From positions 147,318 to 211,317 of the forward strand of contig NZ_VOSI01000004.1 in assembly GCF_019797745.1 (NCBI RefSeq): a stretch of 64,000 nt of DNA, read 5' to 3'. Each line of letters opens with the position of its first letter. Within the stretch, counting starts at the first letter, position 1. Below, piece by piece: positions 36,510 to 45,960 of this stretch. A program made the translations under genes and the position numbers. The stretch comes from Edaphocola aurantiacus (GTDB lineage: Bacteria; Bacteroidota; Bacteroidia; Chitinophagales; Chitinophagaceae). The notes beneath the pieces are model-generated. The model worked only from the letters and a program-made list of their open reading frames with translations. It was not told the origin of the DNA and made no database searches.

Positions 36510-36863
36510 ATGAGAAAAATGATCGTTTTAGGTATTTCTATTATAGGAATGTCGACTGTAGCAAATGCTTCCTGGATCAGGTGGCAGCCGTCAACTAATC
36601 AGGCTGGCACGTACAACGGGAGCGCAACAAATATAATAACCTGTCATAATCTGCATGCTCCCCGCTGTATGGAATTTGAAGGCTACGGAAAGTATCCCCA
36701 ACCCGGACAAAGGGTTAAGATTTACAATGATTATGAAATGGTCGGTTATGGCACCATTATTAATTGTATGATGGATCCTGGTGACAACGACGGAACCAAT
36801 ATTGAGGACATTAAGGGAACGCCAACTACTCTGGAGATTGAGTTTGATAATATCAGCAATTAG
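36510..36863 (+). CDS. Small exported protein of unknown function
   Basis: The start is placed at the ATG at 36510 because the resulting peptide MRKMIVLGISIIGMSTVANA is a clear signal peptide. An in-frame ATG at 36465 would add 15 residues before it. The mature protein is about 97 residues and contains two Cys near its start and middle (ITCHNLHAPRCMEF) plus one later (INCMMDPGD). I do not recognise the family. The GYGKYPQPGQRVKIYNDYE stretch looks like a small beta domain. It lies alone after the ribosomal operon and 85 bp before the next exported protein on the same strand. Confidence 0.65.
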   Translation: MRKMIVLGISIIGMSTVANASWIRWQPSTNQAGTYNGSATNIITCHNLHAPRCMEFEGYGKYPQPGQRVKIYNDYEMVGYGTIINCMMDPGDNDGTNIEDIKGTPTTLEIEFDNISN

Positions 36864-36948
36864 TCCAATTAATATTTGCAGCTTTCAGTCATAAAAGGAA
36901 TATGAGCATGTCATATTCCTTTTATTTAAAACCTATAATAGAACATAA

Positions 36949-38403
36949 ATGAATATAACCAGATACTTTCAATACATTATTTTTTACATAGCCATTCTGA
37001 TCAGTAATGCACAATGCAGGGTGCAGCATACAAAGGAGTATAAACAGGAGCAGGAACATGTAAGGGTATTAATCCCTTTTGTACCGGGCAACTGCCATCT
37101 CTGTAATGAGCAATTTTATGAAAAACTAAAAGTGCTGGATATAAAGAATATTCCATATGCATTCCTGCTATCTGAAGATTTTTCGGAAGACCTGGATTAC
37201 ATCAAAAAGGAATACAAATTGAATGATTTTAAAGGGAACCAGTTTATACTATCCACAGCCTTGTTTCAGAAGTACTATTTTCCTCCGCAAACATATGCTT
37301 TAGAGTTTGGTACTGATTCCAATTATAAGATTTACCGCAATATTGATGTACTGATCGAAGATGTGAAATTAATGAGGCAAAAGGATACCTTGGATCTGGG
37401 CAGTTATAAAATTAAAAAATCTGCGTCGAATCTTTTATTGAATAATAAGCAGCAGATGTATATTCAAAACTGTGTGCAGACCAATACTTTTGATTTTATT
37501 GATCTCAGAACCGGGAGGCAGCAGCTAAAGGTTTCCCTTACCCCGCAGCATTTATTCAATAACTACCTGTTGAACTTCAAAGATTCCTTTACAGCGATGA
37601 GTAAGCTGAAAGAGGTAGAGGCAGAAGGTATTCCGAAGAGAGATGAGTTTGTACATTTTGAATACGTCCATGATTCTATATATGTTACTTCTATGCACAC
37701 TTATATCCAAAATATGAAGGACTCTGTATTACGGAGTTTTTATACTATGAATTTGTATAAAGATGGGGTGTACTGCGGCTCCCGTGCCATCAGCGATGAA
37801 CGGCTTCCTGATGATTATTACATTCTTCCGAAATTCCACATATACAATAATGCGGCTTATTTTACAGTTGTTAAACTGAAATTAGATACGGATAAACCTA
37901 ATTATTTTCTGGCCAGGTTTGAGCTGGAAAACGGTACTTACCAGTTTCAAAAATTCCTCAGATTTACAATGCCTCAGATACAAAAGGAAGTCGGATATCA
38001 ATTTTTAGAATTGCGGTTTAGCGGAAAATATTTCATAAATGCAATTACCAATATTCTATACGATTTAGAAACGGGGCAATCAAGTATTTTGTCCATACCC
38101 GTTAATGAACACTTCGGATATGCTAACCTTATGAGCAATTATAAAGCTGTAAATATTTTGATGTGGAATATTAATGTGGAATATCCCAATTTGCTAATCA
38201 CCTATTTTTCAAAAGATGAAAATGGGCAAAGTAAAAATACACTATTGAAATATAATATAGAGCATAGAAATATAGAGGGGAAGATTCAATTTCCGGAAAG
38301 TAATTCCAGGTTTATGCACTCTGATTGCACAAGATTTGGTTATTTTCTATGGGTACCGGAGAAGGACAATAATGACTATCTGGTTTATAAAAAGATGTTT
38401 TAG
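36949..38403 (+). CDS. Exported protein with thioredoxin-like CxxC segment and propeller-like C-terminal region
   Basis: A protein of 484 residues with an N-terminal hydrophobic signal (residues 4-22). LIPFVPGNCHLCNEQFYEKL places a CHLC motif (C49, C52) where a thioredoxin-like fold has its active site, right after a strand ending in P. Residues 150-484 are beta-rich with spaced YFLARFELENGTYQF-like strands and could form a propeller. The predicted location is periplasmic or outer surface. Whether it is a working oxidoreductase is unclear, because the usual WCxxC context and the cis-Pro are not obvious. Some Bacteroidota exported proteins combine a TlpA-like part with a sensor-like region. 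The gene ends at a terminator shared with the converging regulator gene. Confidence 0.65.
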   Translation: MNITRYFQYIIFYIAILISNAQCRVQHTKEYKQEQEHVRVLIPFVPGNCHLCNEQFYEKLKVLDIKNIPYAFLLSEDFSEDLDYIKKEYKLNDFKGNQFILSTALFQKYYFPPQTYALEFGTDSNYKIYRNIDVLIEDVKLMRQKDTLDLGSYKIKKSASNLLLNNKQQMYIQNCVQTNTFDFIDLRTGRQQLKVSLTPQHLFNNYLLNFKDSFTAMSKLKEVEAEGIPKRDEFVHFEYVHDSIYVTSMHTYIQNMKDSVLRSFYTMNLYKDGVYCGSRAISDERLPDDYYILPKFHIYNNAAYFTVVKLKLDTDKPNYFLARFELENGTYQFQKFLRFTMPQIQKEVGYQFLELRFSGKYFINAITNILYDLETGQSSILSIPVNEHFGYANLMSNYKAVNILMWNINVEYPNLLITYFSKDENGQSKNTLLKYNIEHRNIEGKIQFPESNSRFMHSDCTRFGYFLWVPEKDNNDYLVYKKMF

Positions 38404-38452
38404 CAGATGTGCTAAGATCTAGCCATATTTGTTAAGCTATATACACTGGTAT

Positions 38453-38490
38453 AAAGGCTAAGGCTACCCTTCGGGATAGACTTAGCCTTT
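38453..38490. terminator. Bidirectional terminator between convergent genes
   Basis: AAAGGCTAAG (38453-38462) pairs with CTTAGCCTTT (38481-38490). The inner part CTA/TAG and CC/GG closes on a TTCG tetraloop. It lies between the stop codons at 38403 (plus) and 38508 (minus). Confidence 0.8.
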
Positions 38491-38507
38491 TATGTATGAT
38501 TGCCATA

Positions 38508-39200
38508 CTATTTCAGTATCATCTTAAAACCTACACTTTTCAGCGTAACCAAAGATACCTGTGCAGAGGCCTGGAAGTAGTTTCTTATTTTACGGATGTA
38601 GACATCCAGATTGCGGGAATTGTAAAAGGTATCATCCCCCCATACTGATAGCAAGAGTTCCCGCCTGTTAATGATCGTATCAGGATCCAAGAAAAGCATG
38701 GACAGTATCTCTGATTCCCGTTGAGATAAAGTATACAGCTCTGTGCCTACCTTTAAAGTATACTGTTGAGGATTGAAGCTGCAATCGCCAAATACACGCT
38801 CATGAGTGCCTGACTGCAGCTCAGCAGGGTTTTCTTTCTGTTTGAGCTGGTATTGCACACGCACCATCAGCTCATCGATGCTAAAGGGCTTGCGTATATA
38901 ATCATTCGCACCAGCACTGAAGCCATCAATGACATCCTGCCCCTGTCCCTTTGCACTGAGAAAAATAATCGGCAGCTTAGTATCGATTCCGCGAACAATC
39001 TGTGCAATACTCAATCCGTTTATATGCGGTAGCATAATGTCGAAAATGCAGAGATCGGGCTGGAAATTATTTAAAACGGATAGGATATTCTGACCATCTT
39101 CCTTGTGCAATACCTGGTACCCCTTCAGTCGCAGCATATCCGTCACAATCCTGGCCAGTGCCTGTTCATCCTCAATATACAGAATTTTTTTACCCTCCAT
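38508..39200 (-). CDS. OmpR/PhoB-family response regulator
   Basis: A 230-residue protein. The receiver domain has acidic residues E10-D11, the phosphorylation site D54 (CIFDIMLPHINGL), S82 and K104 (YIRKPF). The C-terminal winged helix follows (LSQRESEILSMLFLDP, ending LDVYIRKIRNYF), which binds DNA. It is transcribed with the sensor kinase, whose stop lies 2 bp upstream of this start. The targets are unknown. The inverted repeat upstream of the kinase gene and the neighbouring envelope genes are candidates. Confidence 0.93.
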   Translation of the reverse strand: MEGKKILYIEDEQALARIVTDMLRLKGYQVLHKEDGQNILSVLNNFQPDLCIFDIMLPHINGLSIAQIVRGIDTKLPIIFLSAKGQGQDVIDGFSAGANDYIRKPFSIDELMVRVQYQLKQKENPAELQSGTHERVFGDCSFNPQQYTLKVGTELYTLSQRESEILSMLFLDPDTIINRRELLLSVWGDDTFYNSRNLDVYIRKIRNYFQASAQVSLVTLKSVGFKMILK

Positions 39201-39202
39201 AA

Positions 39203-40810
39203 CTAATACTTAATCGGAATTTTTATAATAAATTTTGCGCCTCCTAAAGTAGAGTCATCAATACGTATAGTGCCATTATGCGCTTTAATCACATATTGGG
39301 TATAGGCAAGCCCCAGCCCATGGCCCTTTACGATATGTCCCTTTTCACTGTGTACGCGATAAAATTTTTCAAATACTCTTTTGCTCTCTTTCGGTGCAAT
39401 GCCAGTGCCGTCGTCTTCTATTTCAATACTCACATATCCATCTGCAGCATGAGTCGCAATACATACCTTCTCTCTGCCATATTTAATCGCATTATCCAGC
39501 ACATTGCCGATCGCACTCTCCAGGTGGAAAGGATCACCCTCAATGACCCCGTTAGGGACAGTACCCAGTATTTCCAGCACCCTTTCCTGCATAATAATAG
39601 TTGCCTTGTATTTTGTAATTACATTCTGCAATAACTGCGGGAAGCGGAATTCGCTTTTATGAAACTGTATCGTACCCTGATCTACCGATAACTGGTTTAA
39701 GATATTCAGTACAAAAGCCTCCAGACGTTTAAGCTCACTGTTGGCAATACTGATGTATTCTTTGGTCTGTTCGATATGGTCTTTAATCTCGAAGTGATTG
39801 AAGGCCTCCAGGGCCAGCAGCGAGGTGGTAATGGGGGTTTTCAATTCATGAGCGGTATTGCTTATGAAATCATTCTTCTGGGTGGTTAGTTGCTGTTGCT
39901 GCACCAGGGTGCGGTAAGAAAAATAAAAGGTAAGGGTGCAGATCACAAACACGACCAGCGAGAGCATCAACTGGGTATATAATCCCGTCCAGAGATATGG
40001 TCTGTAATTATAGACATATACTTCCATGCCGAGTAGGGATGCAACGGATTTCTCATTATCCATTAAGAAATCATCATTGTAGCGCTGCTTTTTTGATACT
40101 TTAAGTCCCTTGTACCGTTCTACAACCATCGAAGAGAAACTGGAGAACAACCTTGCCGTATCCATACTCTTGATCACATTAGCCCCGTTAATCATGCCCA
40201 TTACCTGTTCTATCATCTCGTCCAGGTTTGCACTCTTCTTTGCATTGGAGTTAAGGGTTCCTGCAGTTCCTCTGGCGGAAACCTTAGCCGGTGTATCTTT
40301 AGACGATATTGCAGAATCAGGTTGAGCGATAATCGTCAATCCATCTGGAGTAGAGGCGATAGACTGAATCTGGTTTACCAGGAGTTTCTTAATACTGTCC
40401 GGGGCATCATCAATAGAATTATAGGATTGTATTGTAGGTACTTGTTCCTGAAGCGATTCCGGTTGCCTTTTATGATGAGAAGCAGTTGTATCATTCATTT
40501 GCGGTGCGACCAGATGAGGTGTGCCTAATGACTGGACCGTAGCAGATGATTTGAGTGCAGATATCTGGTTGAGAGAAAGCATGCCGGATGCTAATTGCTG
40601 TTGCAGCACATACCGGCTCAGTTCGCCTGTAATATATTCAGTAAACTGTTCCTGGGTCAGTTCGTTATATAATACATTCAGCGCCTTATTCAGATTCCGT
40701 TTTTCTGTCTCATAACTACTGTCGATCCAGATGCCCAGAAAAAGGCCAATAAGCGCCAGACTCAATACCATCAGCACCGTAATATACCGTAATTGTCTTT
40801 TACTGCGCAT
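39203..40810 (-). CDS. Sensor histidine kinase
   Basis: A 535-residue membrane protein with two helices (about 9-29 and 278-299) that bracket a periplasmic sensor of about 245 residues. The sensor is rich in Ser, Gln and Asp and resembles no domain I know. The kinase core is complete: H-box with H321 (AHELKTPITTS), N-box (VLDNAIKYG), G1 (DDGTGIAP) and G2 (GHGLGLAY). It phosphorylates the response regulator encoded 2 bp downstream. The HK-then-RR order is common in Bacteroidota. Confidence 0.93.
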   Translation of the reverse strand: MRSKRQLRYITVLMVLSLALIGLFLGIWIDSSYETEKRNLNKALNVLYNELTQEQFTEYITGELSRYVLQQQLASGMLSLNQISALKSSATVQSLGTPHLVAPQMNDTTASHHKRQPESLQEQVPTIQSYNSIDDAPDSIKKLLVNQIQSIASTPDGLTIIAQPDSAISSKDTPAKVSARGTAGTLNSNAKKSANLDEMIEQVMGMINGANVIKSMDTARLFSSFSSMVVERYKGLKVSKKQRYNDDFLMDNEKSVASLLGMEVYVYNYRPYLWTGLYTQLMLSLVVFVICTLTFYFSYRTLVQQQQLTTQKNDFISNTAHELKTPITTSLLALEAFNHFEIKDHIEQTKEYISIANSELKRLEAFVLNILNQLSVDQGTIQFHKSEFRFPQLLQNVITKYKATIIMQERVLEILGTVPNGVIEGDPFHLESAIGNVLDNAIKYGREKVCIATHAADGYVSIEIEDDGTGIAPKESKRVFEKFYRVHSEKGHIVKGHGLGLAYTQYVIKAHNGTIRIDDSTLGGAKFIIKIPIKY

Positions 40811-40872
40811 TACTTACAAATAAGAAACAATATTAATGACTTATTCCAATCGCAGGAGTGCATTAACATTAA

Positions 40873-40895
40873 TTAACTTACTAATAAGTAGTTAA
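40873..40895 (-). promoter_or_regulatory. Imperfect inverted repeat upstream of the kinase/regulator operon
   Basis: TTAAC..GTTAA arms enclose TACT-AATA-AGTA with one bulged T, 63-85 bp upstream of the kinase start. It could be an autoregulatory operator. This is a guess from position and symmetry. Confidence 0.25.
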
Positions 40896-40916
40896 GATAG
40901 AATCAGCCCTTAGGCA

Positions 40917-43370
40917 TTAGAAGGGCATACCGATACCGATATTGAGGTTGATATTCTGGTGGCGCCATTCCTTACTGCCAAAGTCAATGCCCTCTATTAC
41001 CCAGCCACTGTTATAAGGTACGTAAGGTTTTTTCAGTGGGAAAGCCCAGTCTGCCCTTAAGATCAGGAAGCCGCCAATGTCAGCGCGCAGACCGGCGCCG
41101 GTACTCAATGCGATGTCCTGCCACAGTGCATTGAAGCGGAAAGAAGCACCCGGAAGATTAGGGTCCTGCTGTGCCAGCCATATATTACCAGCATCGGCAA
41201 ATACAGCGCCATTTAAGCCTATTGCACCTGCGAATAGCTGGATCATTTTAAAACGATATTCTGCATTCCATTCCAGTTTAATGTCTCCGCTCTGGTCAAT
41301 GAAAATGCGATCCTGGCTGTTTTGGGCTGCAGGATTATAATAACTGCCCGGGCCCAGCAGGCGTGGTGCCCAGCCCCGGATACTATAGGCTCCGCCGACG
41401 AAGTATTGTTTGATATAGGGGAGCGTACGGGAATTGCCATACGGGATACCGACACCACCATACATGCGCAGCACGAATGTTGCATTATTACTTTTGAAAT
41501 ACTGGCGCGCATCAAAATCCAGCCGTACATAATTAGCATAGTTAAAGGATAAACCTTTATCATTAGCAGCTTTGGCGATAGCATTGATACCCCGCATAAG
41601 CGTACCGGCCTCTTCCAGGCCCAGTCGCAGATAAGTATGACGGTGCGGTAACCGGCCTTCTGTATTATGAATAAATTCTACATTCTCGCCTTCAATGAAG
41701 TTCTCCTGGTAACTGTTACGAATGGCCTGAACCTGATTCATGCGCACACGGAAAGAGTCAGAAATATTACTCAGGTGCAGGGTATTGATAAATACAGGAT
41801 TGATCTGCCAGGTGGTCCAGTTATTGCTTTTCCATACATAACCAAAACTACTGTTGATATTGCGCAGCCTGAAGTAGGCTGGGCGGTCCAGGTAGTTGAC
41901 CCCAATTGTAAACACTGTTTTGGGACTGGCAGAGCGGTTATTGTTGATGGAAAACGGTAAAATGAATTTGGGCGAAATCAGCTTCATGTTTAAACCGAAA
42001 TTCTGAGAGAGCAGGTAGAATCGCTGAAAGAACGGACGATCGGTATTCTTATACTGGTTCAGCTCAAACCCATAGGTGCCGGAAACGGAGAACTGATTCG
42101 CCCCGCGGAACATGTTACGGTTAGTCACAGAAGCATTTACAGCACTACCGGCAATATAAAGATCCCCTCCTGATAATTCAAAGTTGGTAGAGAACTCATA
42201 TGGTTTGGCGGGGCTCAGGATAATGTGCGCATTTAACTGCTCAAGGCTGCCCGAAGAGTCTTTGCCGTCAAGCAGGAAGATACGGGCATAGTTGTAGATA
42301 CCAAGGTCATTCAGCTGCAGCAGAGTATTGTCATAGTCCTGCTGGCGGTATAAGCCCTTTGGTTGCAGGAAGATCTTAGATTTAATAACCCCGTTACGAA
42401 CGAGCGGTCTTTTGTTTTTGTACCGGAAGGTAATACCGTCAATCACCTGTTCGTACTGGTAACTTTTACGAAAGTTCTCATTATCCTTATACTCCGGGTA
42501 TACATAGATATGCTGGTACTGGTACCGGTTAAATGCGGTATAGTTTTCTTCCTCTTTTACCGTAGCTGTAACAGAAACAGTAGGCCGGCTATTTTTGATT
42601 TTTCCCACCAGAATATTGGCAGCGTTTTCTACTATACTTTTTTTAGAGCGTAAGGTTTTGGTACCGGAGGTATCCAGCTCAAAAGAAATATTATCAGTGT
42701 TGAATTTGTAGAAGCCTTCGTTCTTCGCCAGGTTCACCATCTGGCTGCGCTCAGCAGACAGCAAGCCATTAGAGTAGGGCATTGATTGCTGCAGCAATGA
42801 TTTCTTCTTCCATATAGGCAGCATGGTCTGCGCCAGGTCAGAGCTGTCAACATTATAATCTAATGTATCAATCAGGAATCCATGATGCGTATTGACATCA
42901 TACTGTACAACAACCTCCTTATCCTTGGTGGTATGAGTAGCTGTCACCACAGCATTAAAATAGCCCTGGTTGCGCAATAGGCTTTGCATTTGTTTCTTGG
43001 AAGTACTGATCGTACTTTCATTAAAAATAACTGGTTTTTCCGCAATGCGGGAGCGGATCTGAAAGTTGGCAGTGTCCTTCTGGAACTTTTTATAGCGTAA
43101 GTTATACAGCCATATTTTGAAGGGGAATGCACTTAGGAAATAAGTATTGTTCTGCTGAACAATTACACTTTTCAGGGCATCTTTTAAAGCCCCTTTATCT
43201 GCATAGGTCTGATCGGTACGCAGATTGACGGTGTTTTTACGCAGCAGGTATTCATTTTGTTTGAAGTGCTTTGTAGGGCTGCAGGAGTACAGGAACAGGA
43301 CTAACCATAATGCCGCAAAGCAGCCATGGTACCCCGATTTCCGATATGTAGTCTTCGCCTTAAATTTCAT
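40917..43370 (-). CDS. tamL: Outer-membrane Omp85-family lipoprotein, TamL-like
   Basis: An 817-residue protein. It has a lipoprotein signal with the lipobox LYSC (Cys30), followed by POTRA-like repeats over roughly 60-380. The C-terminal half is a 16-strand-type barrel of the Omp85/surface-antigen family. The hallmark loop-6 motif is present as GGAYSIRGW at about 657-665, and the chain ends in Phe as barrel proteins do. Bacteroidota replace TamA with such a lipid-anchored TamL, which works with TamB in moving outer-membrane components. No tamB is visible in this window. The start lies 6 bp after the stop of the upstream hydrolase gene, so they form one transcription unit. Confidence 0.85.
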   Translation of the reverse strand: MKFKAKTTYRKSGYHGCFAALWLVLFLYSCSPTKHFKQNEYLLRKNTVNLRTDQTYADKGALKDALKSVIVQQNNTYFLSAFPFKIWLYNLRYKKFQKDTANFQIRSRIAEKPVIFNESTISTSKKQMQSLLRNQGYFNAVVTATHTTKDKEVVVQYDVNTHHGFLIDTLDYNVDSSDLAQTMLPIWKKKSLLQQSMPYSNGLLSAERSQMVNLAKNEGFYKFNTDNISFELDTSGTKTLRSKKSIVENAANILVGKIKNSRPTVSVTATVKEEENYTAFNRYQYQHIYVYPEYKDNENFRKSYQYEQVIDGITFRYKNKRPLVRNGVIKSKIFLQPKGLYRQQDYDNTLLQLNDLGIYNYARIFLLDGKDSSGSLEQLNAHIILSPAKPYEFSTNFELSGGDLYIAGSAVNASVTNRNMFRGANQFSVSGTYGFELNQYKNTDRPFFQRFYLLSQNFGLNMKLISPKFILPFSINNNRSASPKTVFTIGVNYLDRPAYFRLRNINSSFGYVWKSNNWTTWQINPVFINTLHLSNISDSFRVRMNQVQAIRNSYQENFIEGENVEFIHNTEGRLPHRHTYLRLGLEEAGTLMRGINAIAKAANDKGLSFNYANYVRLDFDARQYFKSNNATFVLRMYGGVGIPYGNSRTLPYIKQYFVGGAYSIRGWAPRLLGPGSYYNPAAQNSQDRIFIDQSGDIKLEWNAEYRFKMIQLFAGAIGLNGAVFADAGNIWLAQQDPNLPGASFRFNALWQDIALSTGAGLRADIGGFLILRADWAFPLKKPYVPYNSGWVIEGIDFGSKEWRHQNINLNIGIGMPF

Positions 43371-43376
43371 ATACGA

Positions 43377-44219
43377 TTACTGGATAAAATCCGAAATAAT
43401 ATGTGCAATATCGCGGGCATGCGCGCCGTATAACATGGTCTGGTGATTGCCCTTTACAGAATGCAGGGTGCAGTCCTTCATGATGGCAACGGTTTCTTTT
43501 GCCTTATACCGGGGCAGCAACGGTTCATCCAGGTTATAATCATCTGTACCGTTGATCAGTACACAAGGTATCATTATTTTCTCAAAGGTACTTTTCCAGT
43601 TCTGGTTGATGACATTGAGTGCAACAGAAGTCATATTGGCCAGGTTGGGAATAGTGTCCACTCTGCCATCTGCACGCATCTGTATATCTGCACAATAATA
43701 GCTTTCCATAAAGTCATCCCAGAAGGTAATCTGAGGAGCGCTCTTCATACTGTCAATAAATGCATCATAAGAGTCATATACCTTAGATAATCGCTCAAAT
43801 ACCGGTGCCAGCATGGCCCCTGAATTAGGGTTCAGCTCCGCAGCGGAATCTATAAACACAATTTTACGGATGCGGTCCGGGTAATTTGCACAGAGATAGG
43901 CAGAGAGCAGTCCGCCGTAAGAGTGTCCTGCTATATTGGCCTCTTCAATGCCCAGGTGATCCAGCAGTCCGAGTATATCCATAGCATGGTCCTGCAGGGA
44001 GTAGGCGAATGCTGGTTTGGCACTTAAGCCTCTTCCCCTTAAGTCAGGGCAGTAAATATTATACTGTCCCAGCAGCCCGGCATGAATAACGCCGTCAAAT
44101 GCATGAGCATTGGCTGTAATGCCATGCACCATGATCAGGTGAGGCTTGTCCGGCCCGGCATAAAACTCCAGGTAATGCTGCTTAAGACCGTTGCTTTCGA
44201 TGAAATGATTTTGCATCAA
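43377..44219 (-). CDS. Alpha/beta hydrolase
   Basis: A 280-residue protein with an intact alpha/beta hydrolase core: oxyanion HGITAN (32-37), the nucleophile elbow GHSYGG with S100, an acid at D226 or D227 (NGTDDYNLD), and H259 (GNHQTML). No signal peptide, so probably cytoplasmic. The substrate is unknown; relatives include esterases, epoxide hydrolases and haloperoxidase-like enzymes. It is the first gene of a two-gene unit with the TamL-like gene, 6 bp apart. Confidence 0.88.
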   Translation of the reverse strand: MMQNHFIESNGLKQHYLEFYAGPDKPHLIMVHGITANAHAFDGVIHAGLLGQYNIYCPDLRGRGLSAKPAFAYSLQDHAMDILGLLDHLGIEEANIAGHSYGGLLSAYLCANYPDRIRKIVFIDSAAELNPNSGAMLAPVFERLSKVYDSYDAFIDSMKSAPQITFWDDFMESYYCADIQMRADGRVDTIPNLANMTSVALNVINQNWKSTFEKIMIPCVLINGTDDYNLDEPLLPRYKAKETVAIMKDCTLHSVKGNHQTMLYGAHARDIAHIISDFIQ

Positions 44220-44295
44220 TTAATAATTTATTGTAAAGCCATATCGTACTCTTCTACCACATGGCATCACTAAAAATAAAATATACAGAAGGTGG

Positions 44296-44303
44296 CAAAA
44301 TTA
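44296..44303 (-). promoter_or_regulatory. Candidate -7 element (TAATTTTG) for the hydrolase-tamL unit
   Basis: Minus-strand TAATTTTG fits TAnnTTTG and lies about 77 bp upstream of the hydrolase start. The -33 box is not obvious. Confidence 0.4.
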
Positions 44304-44392
44304 CAGGAATTTTACGAACGCTTCCGATTATTTAAACGGAAGCCTGCATTTTGGCCCAAAGGAACAAAAAGTGTTTTTAAATTAAAATATTA

Positions 44393-44400
44393 TATATTTG
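44393..44400 (+). promoter_or_regulatory. Candidate -7 element (TATATTTG) for the DUF4290 gene
   Basis: TATATTTG fits the consensus. It lies about 100 bp upstream of the ATG at 44502 and is divergent from the hydrolase promoter. The -33 box is poor. Confidence 0.4.
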
Positions 44401-44501
44401 CAGTAACAGTAATCTCCTGTTTATACAGTTTGCTCATGGCATACATCCTTAAATGCTATTGAGAGAGCTACTTCACTTTCAATTATTTTGATCCTTTTTT
44501 A

Positions 44502-45218
44502 ATGCAGTATAATACTTCCCGTAATAAATTACTAATGCCGGAATATGGACGGCACATTCAGAAAATGGTGGATTATATTCTCACCATAGAAGATCCGGAA
44601 AAACGCCAGAAAAATGCACAGTCCATAATAGAGCTGATGGGTATCCTGAATCCGCATCTGAAAAATGTAGAAGACTTCAGGCATAAGCTGTGGGACCATA
44701 TCTTCCGTATCTCTGATTTTGAGCTGAAGATCGATTCCCCATATCCTGTTCCGACGAGAGAGGAAATGGCTAAAAGGCCGGAACCATTACCATATCCAAA
44801 ACGCAACCGCAAGAATAAACATATCGGGCACAATATTACCCAGATTATAGACCGTGCGATACAGACCGATGATGAAGAAAAACGTAAAGGGTTTACACAA
44901 TCAGTAGCCTATTACATGAAACTATCCTATGCTAACTGGCATAAAGAGCAGGTGCAGGACGATATCATCAAAGAAGAACTGAGGATGTTGAGTAATGGTG
45001 CGCTGGACTATGTGCCGGGAGATGTAAAGGTTCGCTTTAACAACAGCAACTTTAAAAAACACGCGCAGAGTAATAGCGGCAACAATAATAATAACCAAAA
45101 CCGCAATAAAAATAGCGGCAGCGGAGGCGGAGGTAATAAAAACAACCGCAACAGCAATAGTAATAGCAACAATAATAGCAATAGCGGGCATTATTCTAAA
45201 AACAAAAAGCGCAGTTAA
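44502..45218 (+). CDS. DUF4290 family protein with Asn/Ser/Gly-rich tail
   Basis: A 238-residue protein. The N-terminal 165 residues match DUF4290, a conserved Bacteroidota family of unknown function (QYNTSRNKLLMPEYGRHIQ, then GFTQSVAYYMKLSYANWHK). No signal peptide, so probably cytoplasmic. From about residue 185 on the chain is a low-complexity run of Asn, Ser, Gly and Lys, which is likely disordered. It stands alone behind its own promoter candidate. Confidence 0.88.
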   Translation: MQYNTSRNKLLMPEYGRHIQKMVDYILTIEDPEKRQKNAQSIIELMGILNPHLKNVEDFRHKLWDHIFRISDFELKIDSPYPVPTREEMAKRPEPLPYPKRNRKNKHIGHNITQIIDRAIQTDDEEKRKGFTQSVAYYMKLSYANWHKEQVQDDIIKEELRMLSNGALDYVPGDVKVRFNNSNFKKHAQSNSGNNNNNQNRNKNSGSGGGGNKNNRNSNSNSNNNSNSGHYSKNKKRS

Positions 45219-45343
45219 GCCGTATAACCGGTCCTGCATTGAATTGTTTTTTTTGCAAAAGTTTGCTTTTCCGATTTCTTTGATTATTTTTAGGCATTAA
45301 AATTAAGTAATCCCTTTCAATCATTCTGTAAGATATTATAATT

Positions 45344-45886
45344 ATGAAGCGTTTTTTATTGGCATCTTTTAGCGCAATAGCAGCAATTACTACGTTTACA
45401 ATATCATCTTGTGAAGTGGATAAGTGTAAGGCTATCGTTTGTGCAAACGGAGGAACTTGTGAGACTGACGGATCATGTACCTGTCCTGCTGGTTATGAAG
45501 GAGATCGTTGTGAAACGATTACCCGTGACCGTTATAAAGGCGCCTGGACAGTTACTGAAGATGGTACCGTAAGCAGCATCGCGCGCTATACAGTATCAGT
45601 AGAAAATAACTCTACACTGACCAGCATACAGATCCGCAACTTCAATAACCAGAACAATGCGGTACTGGTTGCAAACATTGTTAAAGATTCTATCTTTATC
45701 CCAACACAGACGTATACCGTAGGTACACTGACCAAAACCGTTGTAGGTTACGGCGCCATTACCCCGGAAAAATTCTATAAAGGACACGGCGAGCTGAAAT
45801 TATACTATCGTGTAAGCTCTTCTGACGGTATCATTGATAACTTCGGATACCAGGGAGTAGGTTCTCCGTCCCTGTGGACTAAATAA
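45344..45886 (+). CDS. Lipoprotein with an EGF-like domain
   Basis: A 180-residue protein. Its lipoprotein signal ends in ISSC (Cys23). An EGF-like domain with the six-cysteine pattern follows at about 28-56 (CKAIVCANGGTC, then CTCPAGYEGDRC). After that comes a beta-rich region of about 120 residues, like the small lipocalin-type domains of other Bacteroidota lipoproteins. It is probably anchored in the outer membrane. Similar EGF-plus-beta lipoproteins recur in this phylum, but I do not know a function. A strong terminator follows. Confidence 0.82.
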   Translation: MKRFLLASFSAIAAITTFTISSCEVDKCKAIVCANGGTCETDGSCTCPAGYEGDRCETITRDRYKGAWTVTEDGTVSSIARYTVSVENNSTLTSIQIRNFNNQNNAVLVANIVKDSIFIPTQTYTVGTLTKTVVGYGAITPEKFYKGHGELKLYYRVSSSDGIIDNFGYQGVGSPSLWTK

Positions 45887-45916
45887 TTTCATCCCGCAAT
45901 TCTTCTTGCGAAAAGA

Positions 45917-45954
45917 AAAAGCGAGGCTATCTTTATTCCGGTAGCCTCGCTTTT
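45917..45954 (+). terminator. Terminator after the EGF lipoprotein gene
   Basis: AAAAGCGAGGCTA (45917-45929) is the exact complement of TAGCCTCGCTTTT (45942-45954), with a 12-nt loop and a T-rich continuation. Confidence 0.85.
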
Positions 45955-45960
45955 ATTTAT

